Source: JADFUS01 sp036653215 (GTDB lineage Bacteria > Bacteroidota > Bacteroidia > Bacteroidales > Rikenellaceae). Taken from it: a stretch of 22,783 bases of DNA. Position numbers and translations under genes: made by a program. Below the pieces are notes generated by a model that was given only the letters and a program-made list of their open reading frames with translations, was not told where the DNA came from and ran no database searches. The stretch is from contig JAVVUK010000017.1 in assembly GCA_036653215.1 (NCBI GenBank), positions 1 through 22,783 of the forward strand, read 5' to 3'. Every line of letters begins with the position of its first letter. Position 1 is the first letter of the stretch. Positions 7,673 to 15,299 of this stretch are shown here, piece by piece.

Positions 7673-8443
7673 ATGAAACGCCAAAGAATTCTAATTACTA
7701 ATGATGATGGTATATATGCCAGAGGGTTACGTTCTTTAATGGAGGTAGCCTCAAAATATGGGGAGGTTATTGTTGTTGCTCCGGAACACCCTATGTCGGC
7801 AAAATCACACGCCATAACTATGGACACTCCGTTGGTTCTTAGAGAGATAAAAAATAGCGATGATATTAAGGTATATGCCTGTATGGGTACTCCTGTCGAC
7901 TGTACCAAAATCGCTATTGACTACTTATTAAAAGATAATCCTCCAACATTAGTGCTTTCAGGCATCAACCATGGCGCAAATTCAAATACAGCTGTTATAT
8001 ATTCTGGAACTATGGGTGCTGCTACTGAAGGGTCTCTATACCACATTCCATCTATTGGCTTTTCAATATTAAACCACGATCCTAAGGCAGATTTCCTTGC
8101 TGCAAAAAGCATAGCTAAGACAATTATAGAGGCTGTGATAACCCAAAATACGAAGAGTGACCTTTGTCTAAACGTCAATATCCCATATATCCCTCTTTCT
8201 GAAATTAAAGGCATAAAAGTATGTCGTCAGTCGTTAGGATGTTGGATCGAAAAGTTTGAAAAGCGCACTAATCCAAATGGGAAAGAATATTTTTGGCTTT
8301 CGGGAGGCTTCCAAAATCATGAGGTTGACGCTGTGGATAACGACGAGTGGGCTCTTGCAAACAACTATGTCTCTGTGGTGCCTGTACAAACAGATATGAC
8401 AGACCATAAAGAGATTGGGGCTCTTGAAAAATGGACGTTTTAA
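7673..8443 (+). CDS. surE: 5'/3'-nucleotidase SurE
   Basis: SurE is a divalent-metal-dependent phosphatase that releases phosphate from nucleoside 5'- and 3'-monophosphates. The 256 residues match the family's usual length. The metal site is visible: ILITNDDG with D11 and D12, S42 in HPMSAKSHAIT, and N99 in LSGINHGAN. The following GTMGAATEG segment is also typical of the family. No signal peptide is present, so it is cytoplasmic. glmM starts 31 bases downstream on the same strand without a terminator between, so the two are probably co-transcribed. Confidence 0.97.
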   Translation: MKRQRILITNDDGIYARGLRSLMEVASKYGEVIVVAPEHPMSAKSHAITMDTPLVLREIKNSDDIKVYACMGTPVDCTKIAIDYLLKDNPPTLVLSGINHGANSNTAVIYSGTMGAATEGSLYHIPSIGFSILNHDPKADFLAAKSIAKTIIEAVITQNTKSDLCLNVNIPYIPLSEIKGIKVCRQSLGCWIEKFEKRTNPNGKEYFWLSGGFQNHEVDAVDNDEWALANNYVSVVPVQTDMTDHKEIGALEKWTF

Positions 8444-8474
8444 ATAAACTATATTCATTTATAATATAAAAATT

Positions 8475-9866
8475 ATGACATTAATAAAATCAATATCTGG
8501 AATTAGAGGAACTATTGGTGGACAAAAAGGAGACAACTTAACTCCTATTGACCTTGTTAAATTTAGTGCCGCTTATGCCGCATGGGTTAAAAAAGCGTCA
8601 AAAGATCAATCTAAGATAACCGTTATAGTAGGTCGTGATGCTCGTATCTCTGGTAGCATGGTTAGCTCTATTGTTGAAGGGACACTCCTTGCTTCTGGGA
8701 TCGATGTTATAAACATAGGCTTGGCATCGACTCCAACTGTCGAGATTGCCGTTACAGAACACCATGCCGACGGAGGGATAATCCTTACAGCAAGCCATAA
8801 TCCTAAACAGTGGAACGCCTTAAAGTTACTTAACAGGAAAGGAGAATTTTTAAATGACTATGAGGGTCGTCAGATACTTTCTATGGCAGAGAGTGAGGAT
8901 TTTACTTTTGCAGAGATAGATAATATCGGAAATGTAATCTCTCGTGATCCTTTTAACGAGGAACACGTAGATATGGTCATGGGACTTCCTTTTGTGGAGT
9001 TAAATAAAATTAAAGAAGCAAAGTTGAAAATCGTCGTCGATGGAGTAAATTCTATCGGTGGTGTCATCATCCCTGCCCTACTAAAGAGGCTTGGCGTAGA
9101 TGTGGTAAAGCTAAATTGTGATCCTACCGGACATTTTGCTCATAACCCAGAGCCTATACCTGAAAATTTAACTCAAATATGCAGTGTCATAAAAGAGGTA
9201 GGTGCCGACTTAGGTATTGTCGTTGACCCCGATGTAGATAGGCTTGCCATAATCAATGAAGACGGAACAATGTTTGGTGAAGAATATACTCTTGTTGCTG
9301 TTGCCGACTATGTGCTTTCGAAAGTTAAAGGTAACACAGTCTCAAACCTTAGCTCTTCACGTGCCTTGCGTGATGTTACTCTTGCTCATGGAGGCGAATA
9401 TTTTGCTGCTGCCGTTGGTGAGGTTAATGTAGTTGCAAAGATGAAAGAGGTGAATGCTGTAATTGGTGGTGAAGGGAATGGAGGGGTCATCTACCCTGCT
9501 TCTCACTATGGACGTGATGCTTTGGTTGGTGTCGTTCTCTTCCTTACTTCTTATGTTGAAAAGGGACTTAAATGCTCGGAGCTTAAAGCTACCTATCCAC
9601 AATATTTTATAAGTAAAAACAGAATAGACCTTACCCCAACGACAGATGTATCTATGATCTTATCTGGCATAAAAAGCAAATATGCCTCTGAGAAAATCAC
9701 AAACATAGATGGTGTGAAGATCGATTTTGAAGATGAATGGGTACATTTACGTAGCTCAAATACAGAACCTATAATAAGAATATATAGCGAGAGCAAAACT
9801 ATGGAAGCGGCAGATGCCCTTGCACAAAAAATATGTGCCGATATAAAAGAATTAATGGGCGCATAA
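8475..9866 (+). CDS. glmM: Phosphoglucosamine mutase
   Basis: GlmM isomerises glucosamine-6-phosphate to glucosamine-1-phosphate on the way to UDP-GlcNAc for peptidoglycan and lipid A. Four alpha-D-phosphohexomutase domains are visible. The phosphoserine loop is TASHNP (S107), the Mg loop is DPDVDR (251-256), the sugar-specificity loop is GGEGNGG (331-337), and the phosphate-binding loop is RSSNTEP (426-432). GGEGNGG with RSSNTEP favours GlmM over phosphoglucomutase or phosphomannomutase, though the 463-residue length is slightly above the 445 usual in Proteobacteria and a broader hexose specificity cannot be excluded. It follows surE and ends at a strong terminator shared with the convergent zinc-ribbon operon. 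Confidence 0.92.
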   Translation: MTLIKSISGIRGTIGGQKGDNLTPIDLVKFSAAYAAWVKKASKDQSKITVIVGRDARISGSMVSSIVEGTLLASGIDVINIGLASTPTVEIAVTEHHADGGIILTASHNPKQWNALKLLNRKGEFLNDYEGRQILSMAESEDFTFAEIDNIGNVISRDPFNEEHVDMVMGLPFVELNKIKEAKLKIVVDGVNSIGGVIIPALLKRLGVDVVKLNCDPTGHFAHNPEPIPENLTQICSVIKEVGADLGIVVDPDVDRLAIINEDGTMFGEEYTLVAVADYVLSKVKGNTVSNLSSSRALRDVTLAHGGEYFAAAVGEVNVVAKMKEVNAVIGGEGNGGVIYPASHYGRDALVGVVLFLTSYVEKGLKCSELKATYPQYFISKNRIDLTPTTDVSMILSGIKSKYASEKITNIDGVKIDFEDEWVHLRSSNTEPIIRIYSESKTMEAADALAQKICADIKELMGA

Positions 9867-9881
9867 CGCCTTCAAACACAA

Positions 9882-9919
9882 AAAAACGGCTACCTCTTAA
9901 TAGTGGTAGCCGTTTTTAT
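9882..9919. terminator. Bidirectional terminator between glmM and zinc-ribbon gene
   Basis: Stem ACGGCTACC (9886-9894) / GGTAGCCGT (9905-9913), flanked by an A-run on the left and a T-run on the right, so it has a T tract in both directions. It separates two convergent operons. Confidence 0.9.
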
Positions 9920-9927
9920 TTTATTAT

Positions 9928-10689
9928 TTATTGTTCTTGTTCTGGATTATCTAAAAGGTCTGAAACCAATATACGACCACAATATTCACAGACGATAACG
10001 CTCTTGCTCATGTGTATATCTAATTGGCGTTGTGGTGGGATGCGGTTAAAACAACCGCCACAAGCGTCTCTTTTTATAGTAACCACAGCAAGACCATTGT
10101 TCATCCCTGCACGTAACTTATTGAAAGCAGCAAGAAGACGATCTTCAATGTGTGGTTCTATCTCTGAAGCAGTAGCTTCAAGCTCCGATACCTCTTCGGC
10201 TGTTTCTCTATCTATTGACTCAAGCTCCTCTTGTTTTTCTTTAAGAGCGACCTCTTTGTCTTCTATCTCCATTTTAGAAACTTCTATCTTAGCCTTTTTC
10301 TCTTTCGACTCAGCAACAATTGCCTTAATTTGTTTCTCGTAAGCAAGAATTTCAAGTTCTTTATATTCTACCTCTTTTGAGATAGCGTCATATTCACGGT
10401 TATTACGAACATTTTCTTGTTGTTCTTGATATTTCTTTATCGATTCTTTGCATTCTTCGATAAATACTTTATTGCTCTTTGTGAGTTTTGATATCTCATC
10501 GACTCGAGAAATCAACGTGTTAAGACGTGTTCTCAACCCCTCCAACTCGTCAGATAAATCTTGCACCTCATAAGGTAATTCACCTTTAATACGGTTAATT
10601 TCGTCTATCTTAGAACGTACTTTTTGTAGGTTGTAAAGAGCGATGATTGTCTCTTCTGCACTCTTTTTCGTGTTTTCTATTTTCGCCAT
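9928..10689 (-). CDS. C4-type zinc-ribbon, coiled-coil protein
   Basis: A 253-residue cytoplasmic protein with a long antiparallel coiled coil (residues about 10-185, Glu/Lys-rich heptads) containing the family motif NREYDAI (97-103). A C-terminal zinc ribbon follows, with C210-GG-C213 and C234-EY-C237. It matches the zf-RING_7/C4-type zinc ribbon family, whose members are thought to bind nucleic acid or ribosomes; the exact role is unsettled. It is the last gene of the yggS operon, 12 bases after the Nif3-like gene. That pairing is one I associate with many bacteria, which suggests a functional link. Confidence 0.9.
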   Translation of the reverse strand: MAKIENTKKSAEETIIALYNLQKVRSKIDEINRIKGELPYEVQDLSDELEGLRTRLNTLISRVDEISKLTKSNKVFIEECKESIKKYQEQQENVRNNREYDAISKEVEYKELEILAYEKQIKAIVAESKEKKAKIEVSKMEIEDKEVALKEKQEELESIDRETAEEVSELEATASEIEPHIEDRLLAAFNKLRAGMNNGLAVVTIKRDACGGCFNRIPPQRQLDIHMSKSVIVCEYCGRILVSDLLDNPEQEQ

Positions 10690-10701
10690 TGTCGTATATT
10701 G

Positions 10702-11481
10702 CTACAAATAATTTATGGGATTACTATTTACGCTTGTAAACTGAATTGCAAAGTTAGGTAATTTTTTTGAAAGTATATCATAAAAAATTTCTAATGTATA
10801 TTGTTCACTTTCAAAATGACCTATATCGACCATTGCAAACCGTCCTTCAGCCTTAAAAAAGTCATGATATTTAAAATCGGCAGATATATAAGCATCTACC
10901 CTTGCTGCTAAGGCACATTCGATAAACTCAGCACCCGATCCGCCACATAAAGCCACTCTACATATCTGTTTTTCTGTTTTTGTATATCGTACCATAGGAG
11001 CAGCAAATGCTTTTTTTAACATAGTTACAAAATGATTAACGCTTTGACTATTTTTTAGCTCTCCTATAACGCCAAGCCCACTTTCGGTAAAAGGACGCAT
11101 ATTTTCTAATTCTATTTTCTCGCCCATCTTATAAGAAACGCCACCTACGGCAACATCCATATTTGTATGTGAGGCATAGATGAGTATATCGTTTTTGATA
11201 GCTTTAATAACAGCACGTTCGGTATCGCTCTTTCCGCCCAAACTCTTTAAAGGAGTAAAGATAAGAGGATGATGAGATATTATCATATCTGCGCCACAGC
11301 CAATTGCCTCGTCAACAACCGCTTCTGTAACGTCAAGGGTGAGGAGTGCTTTTTTTACTTTGTCATATGGAGAACCAACAAGAAGCCCTGCGTTATCCCA
11401 TTTCTCTTGAAAAGAAAGAGGAGCAAACTCTTCTAACACCTCAATTACCGTTTGCGCTAATAAAGTGTTGTCTTGTGTCAT
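10702..11481 (-). CDS. Nif3-like dinuclear metal-centre protein (GTP cyclohydrolase I type 2 family)
   Basis: Nif3/YbgI-family proteins form hexamers with a two-metal site; the physiological reaction is unresolved despite the GTP cyclohydrolase label. Counting from the upstream ATG at 11502, ligand motifs are H77-H78 in IISHHPL, H112 and D116 in SHTNMD, and H229 with a nearby Glu in DIGHFESE. The frame opens at 11502, which overlaps the MerR-like gene by 20 bases. I prefer the ATG at 11481 (MTQDNTLLAQ), one base after that gene's stop, giving 259 residues. Starts at 11496 or 11502 remain possible. It lacks the roughly 100-residue PII-like insert present in longer homologues. Confidence 0.92.
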   Translation of the reverse strand: MTQDNTLLAQTVIEVLEEFAPLSFQEKWDNAGLLVGSPYDKVKKALLTLDVTEAVVDEAIGCGADMIISHHPLIFTPLKSLGGKSDTERAVIKAIKNDILIYASHTNMDVAVGGVSYKMGEKIELENMRPFTESGLGVIGELKNSQSVNHFVTMLKKAFAAPMVRYTKTEKQICRVALCGGSGAEFIECALAARVDAYISADFKYHDFFKAEGRFAMVDIGHFESEQYTLEIFYDILSKKLPNFAIQFTSVNSNPINYL

Positions 11482-11482
11482 A

Positions 11483-11833
11483 TTATTTACTGTCATTAGC
11501 ATCTATTTCAAATATCATTTGTTGTATTTTTGCTTTTATTATATCTAACCTCTCAACAGCTCCGCTAATTTTGTCTATTTCCGAAGTAACACCTTTGGAA
11601 AGAAGTTCTTTAGCCCCTTTTATGGTCATGCCTTTTACCTTAAGCATAGTGTATATAGCACGTATTTTACGTATGTCATCGGGCGAATATTTACGTCTTA
11701 TGCCACTCCTTTCAGGAGATAACATCTCGAACTCATCTTCCCAAAAACGTAAGGTATGCGCATTAACATCAAACTCATGAGCCACCTCTGAGATTGAGTA
11801 AAAAAGCTTACCGCTATCCTCCAATAAAGCCAT
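11483..11833 (-). CDS. MerR-type helix-turn-helix regulator
   Basis: A small DNA-binding protein with a winged-HTH of the MerR type: YSISEVAHEFDVNAHTLRFWEDEF is helix-turn-helix plus wing entry, then RRKYSPDDIRKIRAIYTMLKVKGMTIKGAKELL. A short C-terminal helix (residues about 92-112) would dimerise it. No effector-binding domain or metal cysteines are present, which fits the short MerR-like proteins common in Bacteroidota. The frame extends to a TTG at 11839, but the ATG at 11833 is the natural start (116 residues), seven bases after the preceding stop. It lies inside a metabolic operon rather than divergent from a target, so its regulon is unclear. Confidence 0.88.
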   Translation of the reverse strand: MALLEDSGKLFYSISEVAHEFDVNAHTLRFWEDEFEMLSPERSGIRRKYSPDDIRKIRAIYTMLKVKGMTIKGAKELLSKGVTSEIDKISGAVERLDIIKAKIQQMIFEIDANDSK

Positions 11834-11840
11834 ATACAAA

Positions 11841-12815
11841 TTAATGATTAGAATAATATTTCATAAATTGAGCTCTTTCGTATATCGTTCCTGCCTCAAT
11901 ATGTTTGCTATTCATATATCCTATCACTTGCTTCAAGTCAATAACATTACGCCCTTTAAGCCATTTTTCAAGAAATGATAACATATCGGCAACTACACCA
12001 TCTCCATTTTCGTACAGTGTAGAACATATCTGCACGGCGCAAGCCCCAGCAAGAAGCATTTTTATCATATCTTCACCACTATGAACACCTGTTGAGGCGG
12101 CATAATCTATTGTGTCTACCTCCACAGAGGCAATGGCGATCCACCTTAATGCTTCGGCAACCTCATTAGAAGTGCTAAAAATAGGAGCTGAAGTGAAAGA
12201 AAGTGTTTTTATATCTATGTCTGGTTGGTAAAGCCTATTGAAAAGGACAACTCCTTTTGCGCCTCTTTGATATAGTTTATTTATCATAAGCAGAGGGTTT
12301 GTAAAGTGTGACGACATCTTTACAGACACAGGGATAGATACCCTATTTACCACTTCGCTCACCGTATTTAGATATTGCTCTTCAATACTTTTTGATAGAT
12401 CTATCTTTGATGTAGGGAGATAGAATATGTTGAGTTCTATGGCATCCGCTCCCGCTTTTTCTATCTTTAAAGCAAAATCTTCCCATTCACCATTGCTATA
12501 ACAGTTTATGCTGGCTATTATAGGTATGTTACAGTTTTTCTTACAATCGCTAAGCAAAGTGAGATAGTTATCAATAGAGTTGCTTTTAACATAATTGTTA
12601 AGGTAGTCATATGCCTCTCCTGTGGCATCATCACCATTTAGGTGGTTCGCCTGATTAGTCATCTGCTCTTCAAATAAAGACTTAAGAACAACGGCAGCAA
12701 CACCTGCCTTTTCAAGTTCCATTATTGATTTTAAGTTGCTCGTAAGACCAGAGCTACTTGCAATGATAGGGTTTTTCAATGAAAGCCCTAAATATTTAGT
12801 CGATATATTTGCCAT
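11841..12815 (-). CDS. Dihydroorotate dehydrogenase-like flavoprotein
   Basis: A 324-residue TIM-barrel protein of the class 1 dihydroorotate dehydrogenase superfamily (DHOD-like subgroup). The N-terminus YLGLSLKNPIIASSSGLT and the FMN-phosphate segment ASTGVHSGEDMIKMLLAGA are characteristic. The loop that in true class 1 PyrD carries the catalytic base as N-x-S-C-P-N reads ELNIFYLPTSK here, with no Cys or Ser in that position. It is therefore probably not the pyrimidine-pathway enzyme, and its substrate is unknown. It is tightly packed between yggS (three-base gap) and the MerR-like gene (seven-base gap). Confidence 0.88.
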   Translation of the reverse strand: MANISTKYLGLSLKNPIIASSSGLTSNLKSIMELEKAGVAAVVLKSLFEEQMTNQANHLNGDDATGEAYDYLNNYVKSNSIDNYLTLLSDCKKNCNIPIIASINCYSNGEWEDFALKIEKAGADAIELNIFYLPTSKIDLSKSIEEQYLNTVSEVVNRVSIPVSVKMSSHFTNPLLMINKLYQRGAKGVVLFNRLYQPDIDIKTLSFTSAPIFSTSNEVAEALRWIAIASVEVDTIDYAASTGVHSGEDMIKMLLAGACAVQICSTLYENGDGVVADMLSFLEKWLKGRNVIDLKQVIGYMNSKHIEAGTIYERAQFMKYYSNH

Positions 12816-12818
12816 GAT

Positions 12819-13499
12819 TTATTTATAATTTCTCTTTCCAAAAATACTACTTCCAATTCTTACCATTGTGGCTCCCTCTTCAACTGCTATTTCATAATCG
12901 CCACTCATGCCCATAGATATTGTTTCTACACTTGATATTATATTTTTCACATTTTCAAACACCGATTTTAAAGATCTAAATTCTCTTCTCACCTGTTCTT
13001 TGTCGTCTGTGTAAGTCGCCATACCCATTACTCCGCACACCTTTATATTAGAAAGAGCTTTGAAACTATCCGATTTTAAATATTCTAAAAGCTCATCAAC
13101 TTTCCAACCATGTTTGGTATCTTCTTGTGCTATGTCGACCTCCATAAGCACATCCACTACCCTATTTATCCTAAAAGCCTCTTTATTAACAAACTCCAAT
13201 AATTTTGCCGAATCGATAGAATGTATCATATGTACAAATGGTATAATAGACCTCACCTTATTAGTTTGCAGAGATCCTATTTGATGCCAAAGTATATCGT
13301 TTGGCATAACAGAATGCTTCTCAACCATTTCTTGTGGTCTATTTTCTCCAAAATTACGCTCACCTGCTAAATATGCTTCATTAATCACCTCCACAGGAAA
13401 CATTTTAGTTACTACTATAAGTTGCACATTATCAGGTAATTTGCTTTTTATATTTATAATTTTTTCTTCAATCTCTTTCATAGTAAAAAAATAATCCAT
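12819..13499 (-). CDS. yggS: PLP homeostasis protein, YggS/PLPBP family
   Basis: YggS-type proteins bind pyridoxal phosphate and buffer its level, with effects on amino- and keto-acid metabolism; they are not known enzymes. The fold-type III barrel is clear. The PLP lysine is K32 in IVVTKMFP, followed by FGENRPQEM, WHQIGSLQTNK, GVMGMATYTDD and the phosphate-binding C-terminus SMGMSGDYEIAVEEG and VRIGSSIFGKR. The length of 226 residues is normal. The ATG at 13499 or the one six codons later (13481, MKEIEEKI) could be the start; neither has a Shine-Dalgarno, as is usual in Bacteroidota. It is the first gene of a five-gene minus-strand operon with a candidate promoter just upstream. Confidence 0.95.
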   Translation of the reverse strand: MDYFFTMKEIEEKIINIKSKLPDNVQLIVVTKMFPVEVINEAYLAGERNFGENRPQEMVEKHSVMPNDILWHQIGSLQTNKVRSIIPFVHMIHSIDSAKLLEFVNKEAFRINRVVDVLMEVDIAQEDTKHGWKVDELLEYLKSDSFKALSNIKVCGVMGMATYTDDKEQVRREFRSLKSVFENVKNIISSVETISMGMSGDYEIAVEEGATMVRIGSSIFGKRNYK

Positions 13500-13505
13500 A
13501 TATTT

Positions 13506-13527
13506 AGGAATTGTTTCTAAAATTCCT
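13506..13527. repeat. Short inverted repeat between yggS and C69 peptidase genes
   Basis: AGGAATT (13506-13512) and AATTCCT (13521-13527) form 7-bp inverted arms with an 8-base spacer, in the leader of yggS just downstream of its -7 element. It could be an operator or a leader hairpin, or chance in AT-rich DNA. Confidence 0.3.
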
Positions 13528-13532
13528 CTTTA

Positions 13533-13565
13533 CAAAAATACAACAAATAATCAACAAATAATAAA
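13533..13565 (-). promoter_or_regulatory. Candidate promoter of yggS operon
   Basis: TATTTTTG on the minus strand (13533-13540) matches TAnnTTTG. TTTA at 13562-13565, 21 bases upstream, is one base off the -33. The predicted leader is about 27 bases. The AT-rich context makes chance matches likely. Confidence 0.45.
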
Positions 13566-13569
13566 AACT

Positions 13570-15243
13570 ATGAAAAAACATCTCATTGCTTTAGGTCTAC
13601 TATCAGTGATGCTATTCTCTTCTGTTAATATTGCAGAGGCCTGTACATCCCTTATTGTAACAAAAGGAGCTTCCACAGACGGCTCGGTTATGATAACTTA
13701 TGCTATGGACACACACACCATGTATGGAGAACTCTATTTCCATCCTGCAGCAGACCATAAGCCAGGCACGATGCGTAAAATTTTCGATATTGACAATGGT
13801 AAATATCATGGTTCAATACCTGAAGTTGCACACACTTACGCCACTATCGGCAACATGAACGAATTTCAAGTTGCCATCTCCGAAACTACATTTACAGGAC
13901 GTGAGGAGCTTCAAGACACAACAGGTATAATAGACTATGGTTCTCTTATCTACACTACATTATCAAGGGCTAAGACAGCTCGTGAAGCAATACAGATAAT
14001 GGTAGATTTAGCAAACACATATGGCTACTGCTCAACAGGTGAAAGTTTTTCCATAGCTGACAAAAATGAAGCTTGGATAATGGAGGTTCTTGGGAAAGGC
14101 ACAAAAATGGTAAAAGGCAAAAACGTAAATAAAGGTATCGTGTGGGCTGCTCGTATGATCCCTGACGGTTATATATCAGGACACGCCAACCAATCACGCA
14201 TAACAAAATTACCAGCTAAAGACCCAAACACCCTATATTCAAAAGACGTTATTTCTTTTGCTCGTGAGATGGGATATTTTAATGGTAAAGATGCTGACTT
14301 CGATTTTGCAGCGGCATATAACCCTATTTCATTCATGGGACAACGCACCTCTGAGGCTCGTGTATGGAGCTTCTTGAGAGAATATAATAAAGATATGGAT
14401 GCCTTTACAGATCATGTCATGGGCAAGCCAAATACTGAAAGAATGCCTCTTTGGGTAAAACCAGATCGTAAAATTTCAGTTAAAAATCTTGCAGATGCTA
14501 TGCGTAACCACTATGAAGGAACTCCTATGGATATGCGTTATGACGTTGGTGCTGGTGGTAGTGAACTTCCATATCGTTGGAGACCTCTAACATTTACTGT
14601 CGATGGCAAAGAATATTTAAACGAACGTGCTGTATCGACTCAACAAACAGGATTTTGGTTTGTTTCTCAATCAAGAAGTTATGTTCCTGACTATATCGGA
14701 GGTATCTATTGGTTTGCTGTAGACGATTCTGGGACTTCGGCTCTACTTCCAAACTACACCTCTACAAAAGCGATATCTAAAAACTGGGAAGAAGGAAATG
14801 GTGATATGATAACATACTCTCCAACGTCTGCATTTTGGATTTTTAACCGTGTAGCACAATTCTCATATTTACGTTATAACGTAATAGGCAAAAGGGTACG
14901 TGAAGAGGCTGACAAATGGGAAAATGAAGCTCTGGAGTCTGTGAAAAAAACAGATAAGATAGCCGAAGAACTTTACAAAGAGTCTCCTGCAAAATGTAAT
15001 GCTTACCTTACAGATTTTACCGTTAATACGGGTAATAATCTATTTAACAAATGGGTTGCTCTTGACCAATATCTACTTGTCAAATATATAGACGGAAACA
15101 TCAAAAAAGAGAAAGATGGTAAATTTATATATAATGGCAATGAAGATTTGATAGCTGAATTTCCTTCACAAACAGGATATACACCAGAATTCTACAAACG
15201 TATTGTAGAAGATCATGGCAAGGTGGTTGAGGTTATAAAATAA
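13570..15243 (+). CDS. Secreted C69-family dipeptidase (Ntn hydrolase)
   Basis: Family C69 (PepD-type) peptidases cleave dipeptides with an N-terminal Cys nucleophile exposed by processing. A signal peptide is clear: MKKH, then a hydrophobic core (LIALGLLSVMLFSSV) and A-E-A before C25. Cleavage after A24 by signal peptidase would make C25, in the family motif ACTSLIVTKGAS, the mature N-terminus and hence the nucleophile. Further family motifs are DGSVMITYAMD, ISETTFTGREEL, GESFSIADKNEAWIMEV and a C-terminal DDSGTSALLPNY. At 557 residues it is a normal periplasmic-type member. It stands alone, with a terminator of its own. A role in periplasmic digestion of dipeptides fits the peptide transporter encoded elsewhere in the window, but that link is inference. 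Confidence 0.93.
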   Translation: MKKHLIALGLLSVMLFSSVNIAEACTSLIVTKGASTDGSVMITYAMDTHTMYGELYFHPAADHKPGTMRKIFDIDNGKYHGSIPEVAHTYATIGNMNEFQVAISETTFTGREELQDTTGIIDYGSLIYTTLSRAKTAREAIQIMVDLANTYGYCSTGESFSIADKNEAWIMEVLGKGTKMVKGKNVNKGIVWAARMIPDGYISGHANQSRITKLPAKDPNTLYSKDVISFAREMGYFNGKDADFDFAAAYNPISFMGQRTSEARVWSFLREYNKDMDAFTDHVMGKPNTERMPLWVKPDRKISVKNLADAMRNHYEGTPMDMRYDVGAGGSELPYRWRPLTFTVDGKEYLNERAVSTQQTGFWFVSQSRSYVPDYIGGIYWFAVDDSGTSALLPNYTSTKAISKNWEEGNGDMITYSPTSAFWIFNRVAQFSYLRYNVIGKRVREEADKWENEALESVKKTDKIAEELYKESPAKCNAYLTDFTVNTGNNLFNKWVALDQYLLVKYIDGNIKKEKDGKFIYNGNEDLIAEFPSQTGYTPEFYKRIVEDHGKVVEVIK

Positions 15244-15253
15244 TAAACCTAAT

Positions 15254-15292
15254 AAAAAAGGCGTTTCGACTAATCTCGAAACGCCTTTTTTT
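15254..15292. terminator. Terminator between C69 peptidase and glnN
   Basis: Long stem AAAGGCGTTTCGA / TCGAAACGCCTTT (15257-15269 with 15276-15288), with A- and T-runs on the outer sides, so it can act for both convergent genes. The glnN stop lies at 15300-15302. Confidence 0.92.
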
Positions 15293-15299
15293 ATGTCGT

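Noticed and set aside
9833..10342. 169-codon frame on the plus strand
   Set aside because: It spans the end of glmM, a terminator and the coiled-coil gene; Ser-rich translation is the antisense of the Glu/Lys-rich coiled coil.
13630..13647. Lipobox at the C69 peptidase signal peptide
   Set aside because: Residues before C25 are A-E-A; Glu at -2 does not fit a lipobox, and C25 is the expected Ntn nucleophile.
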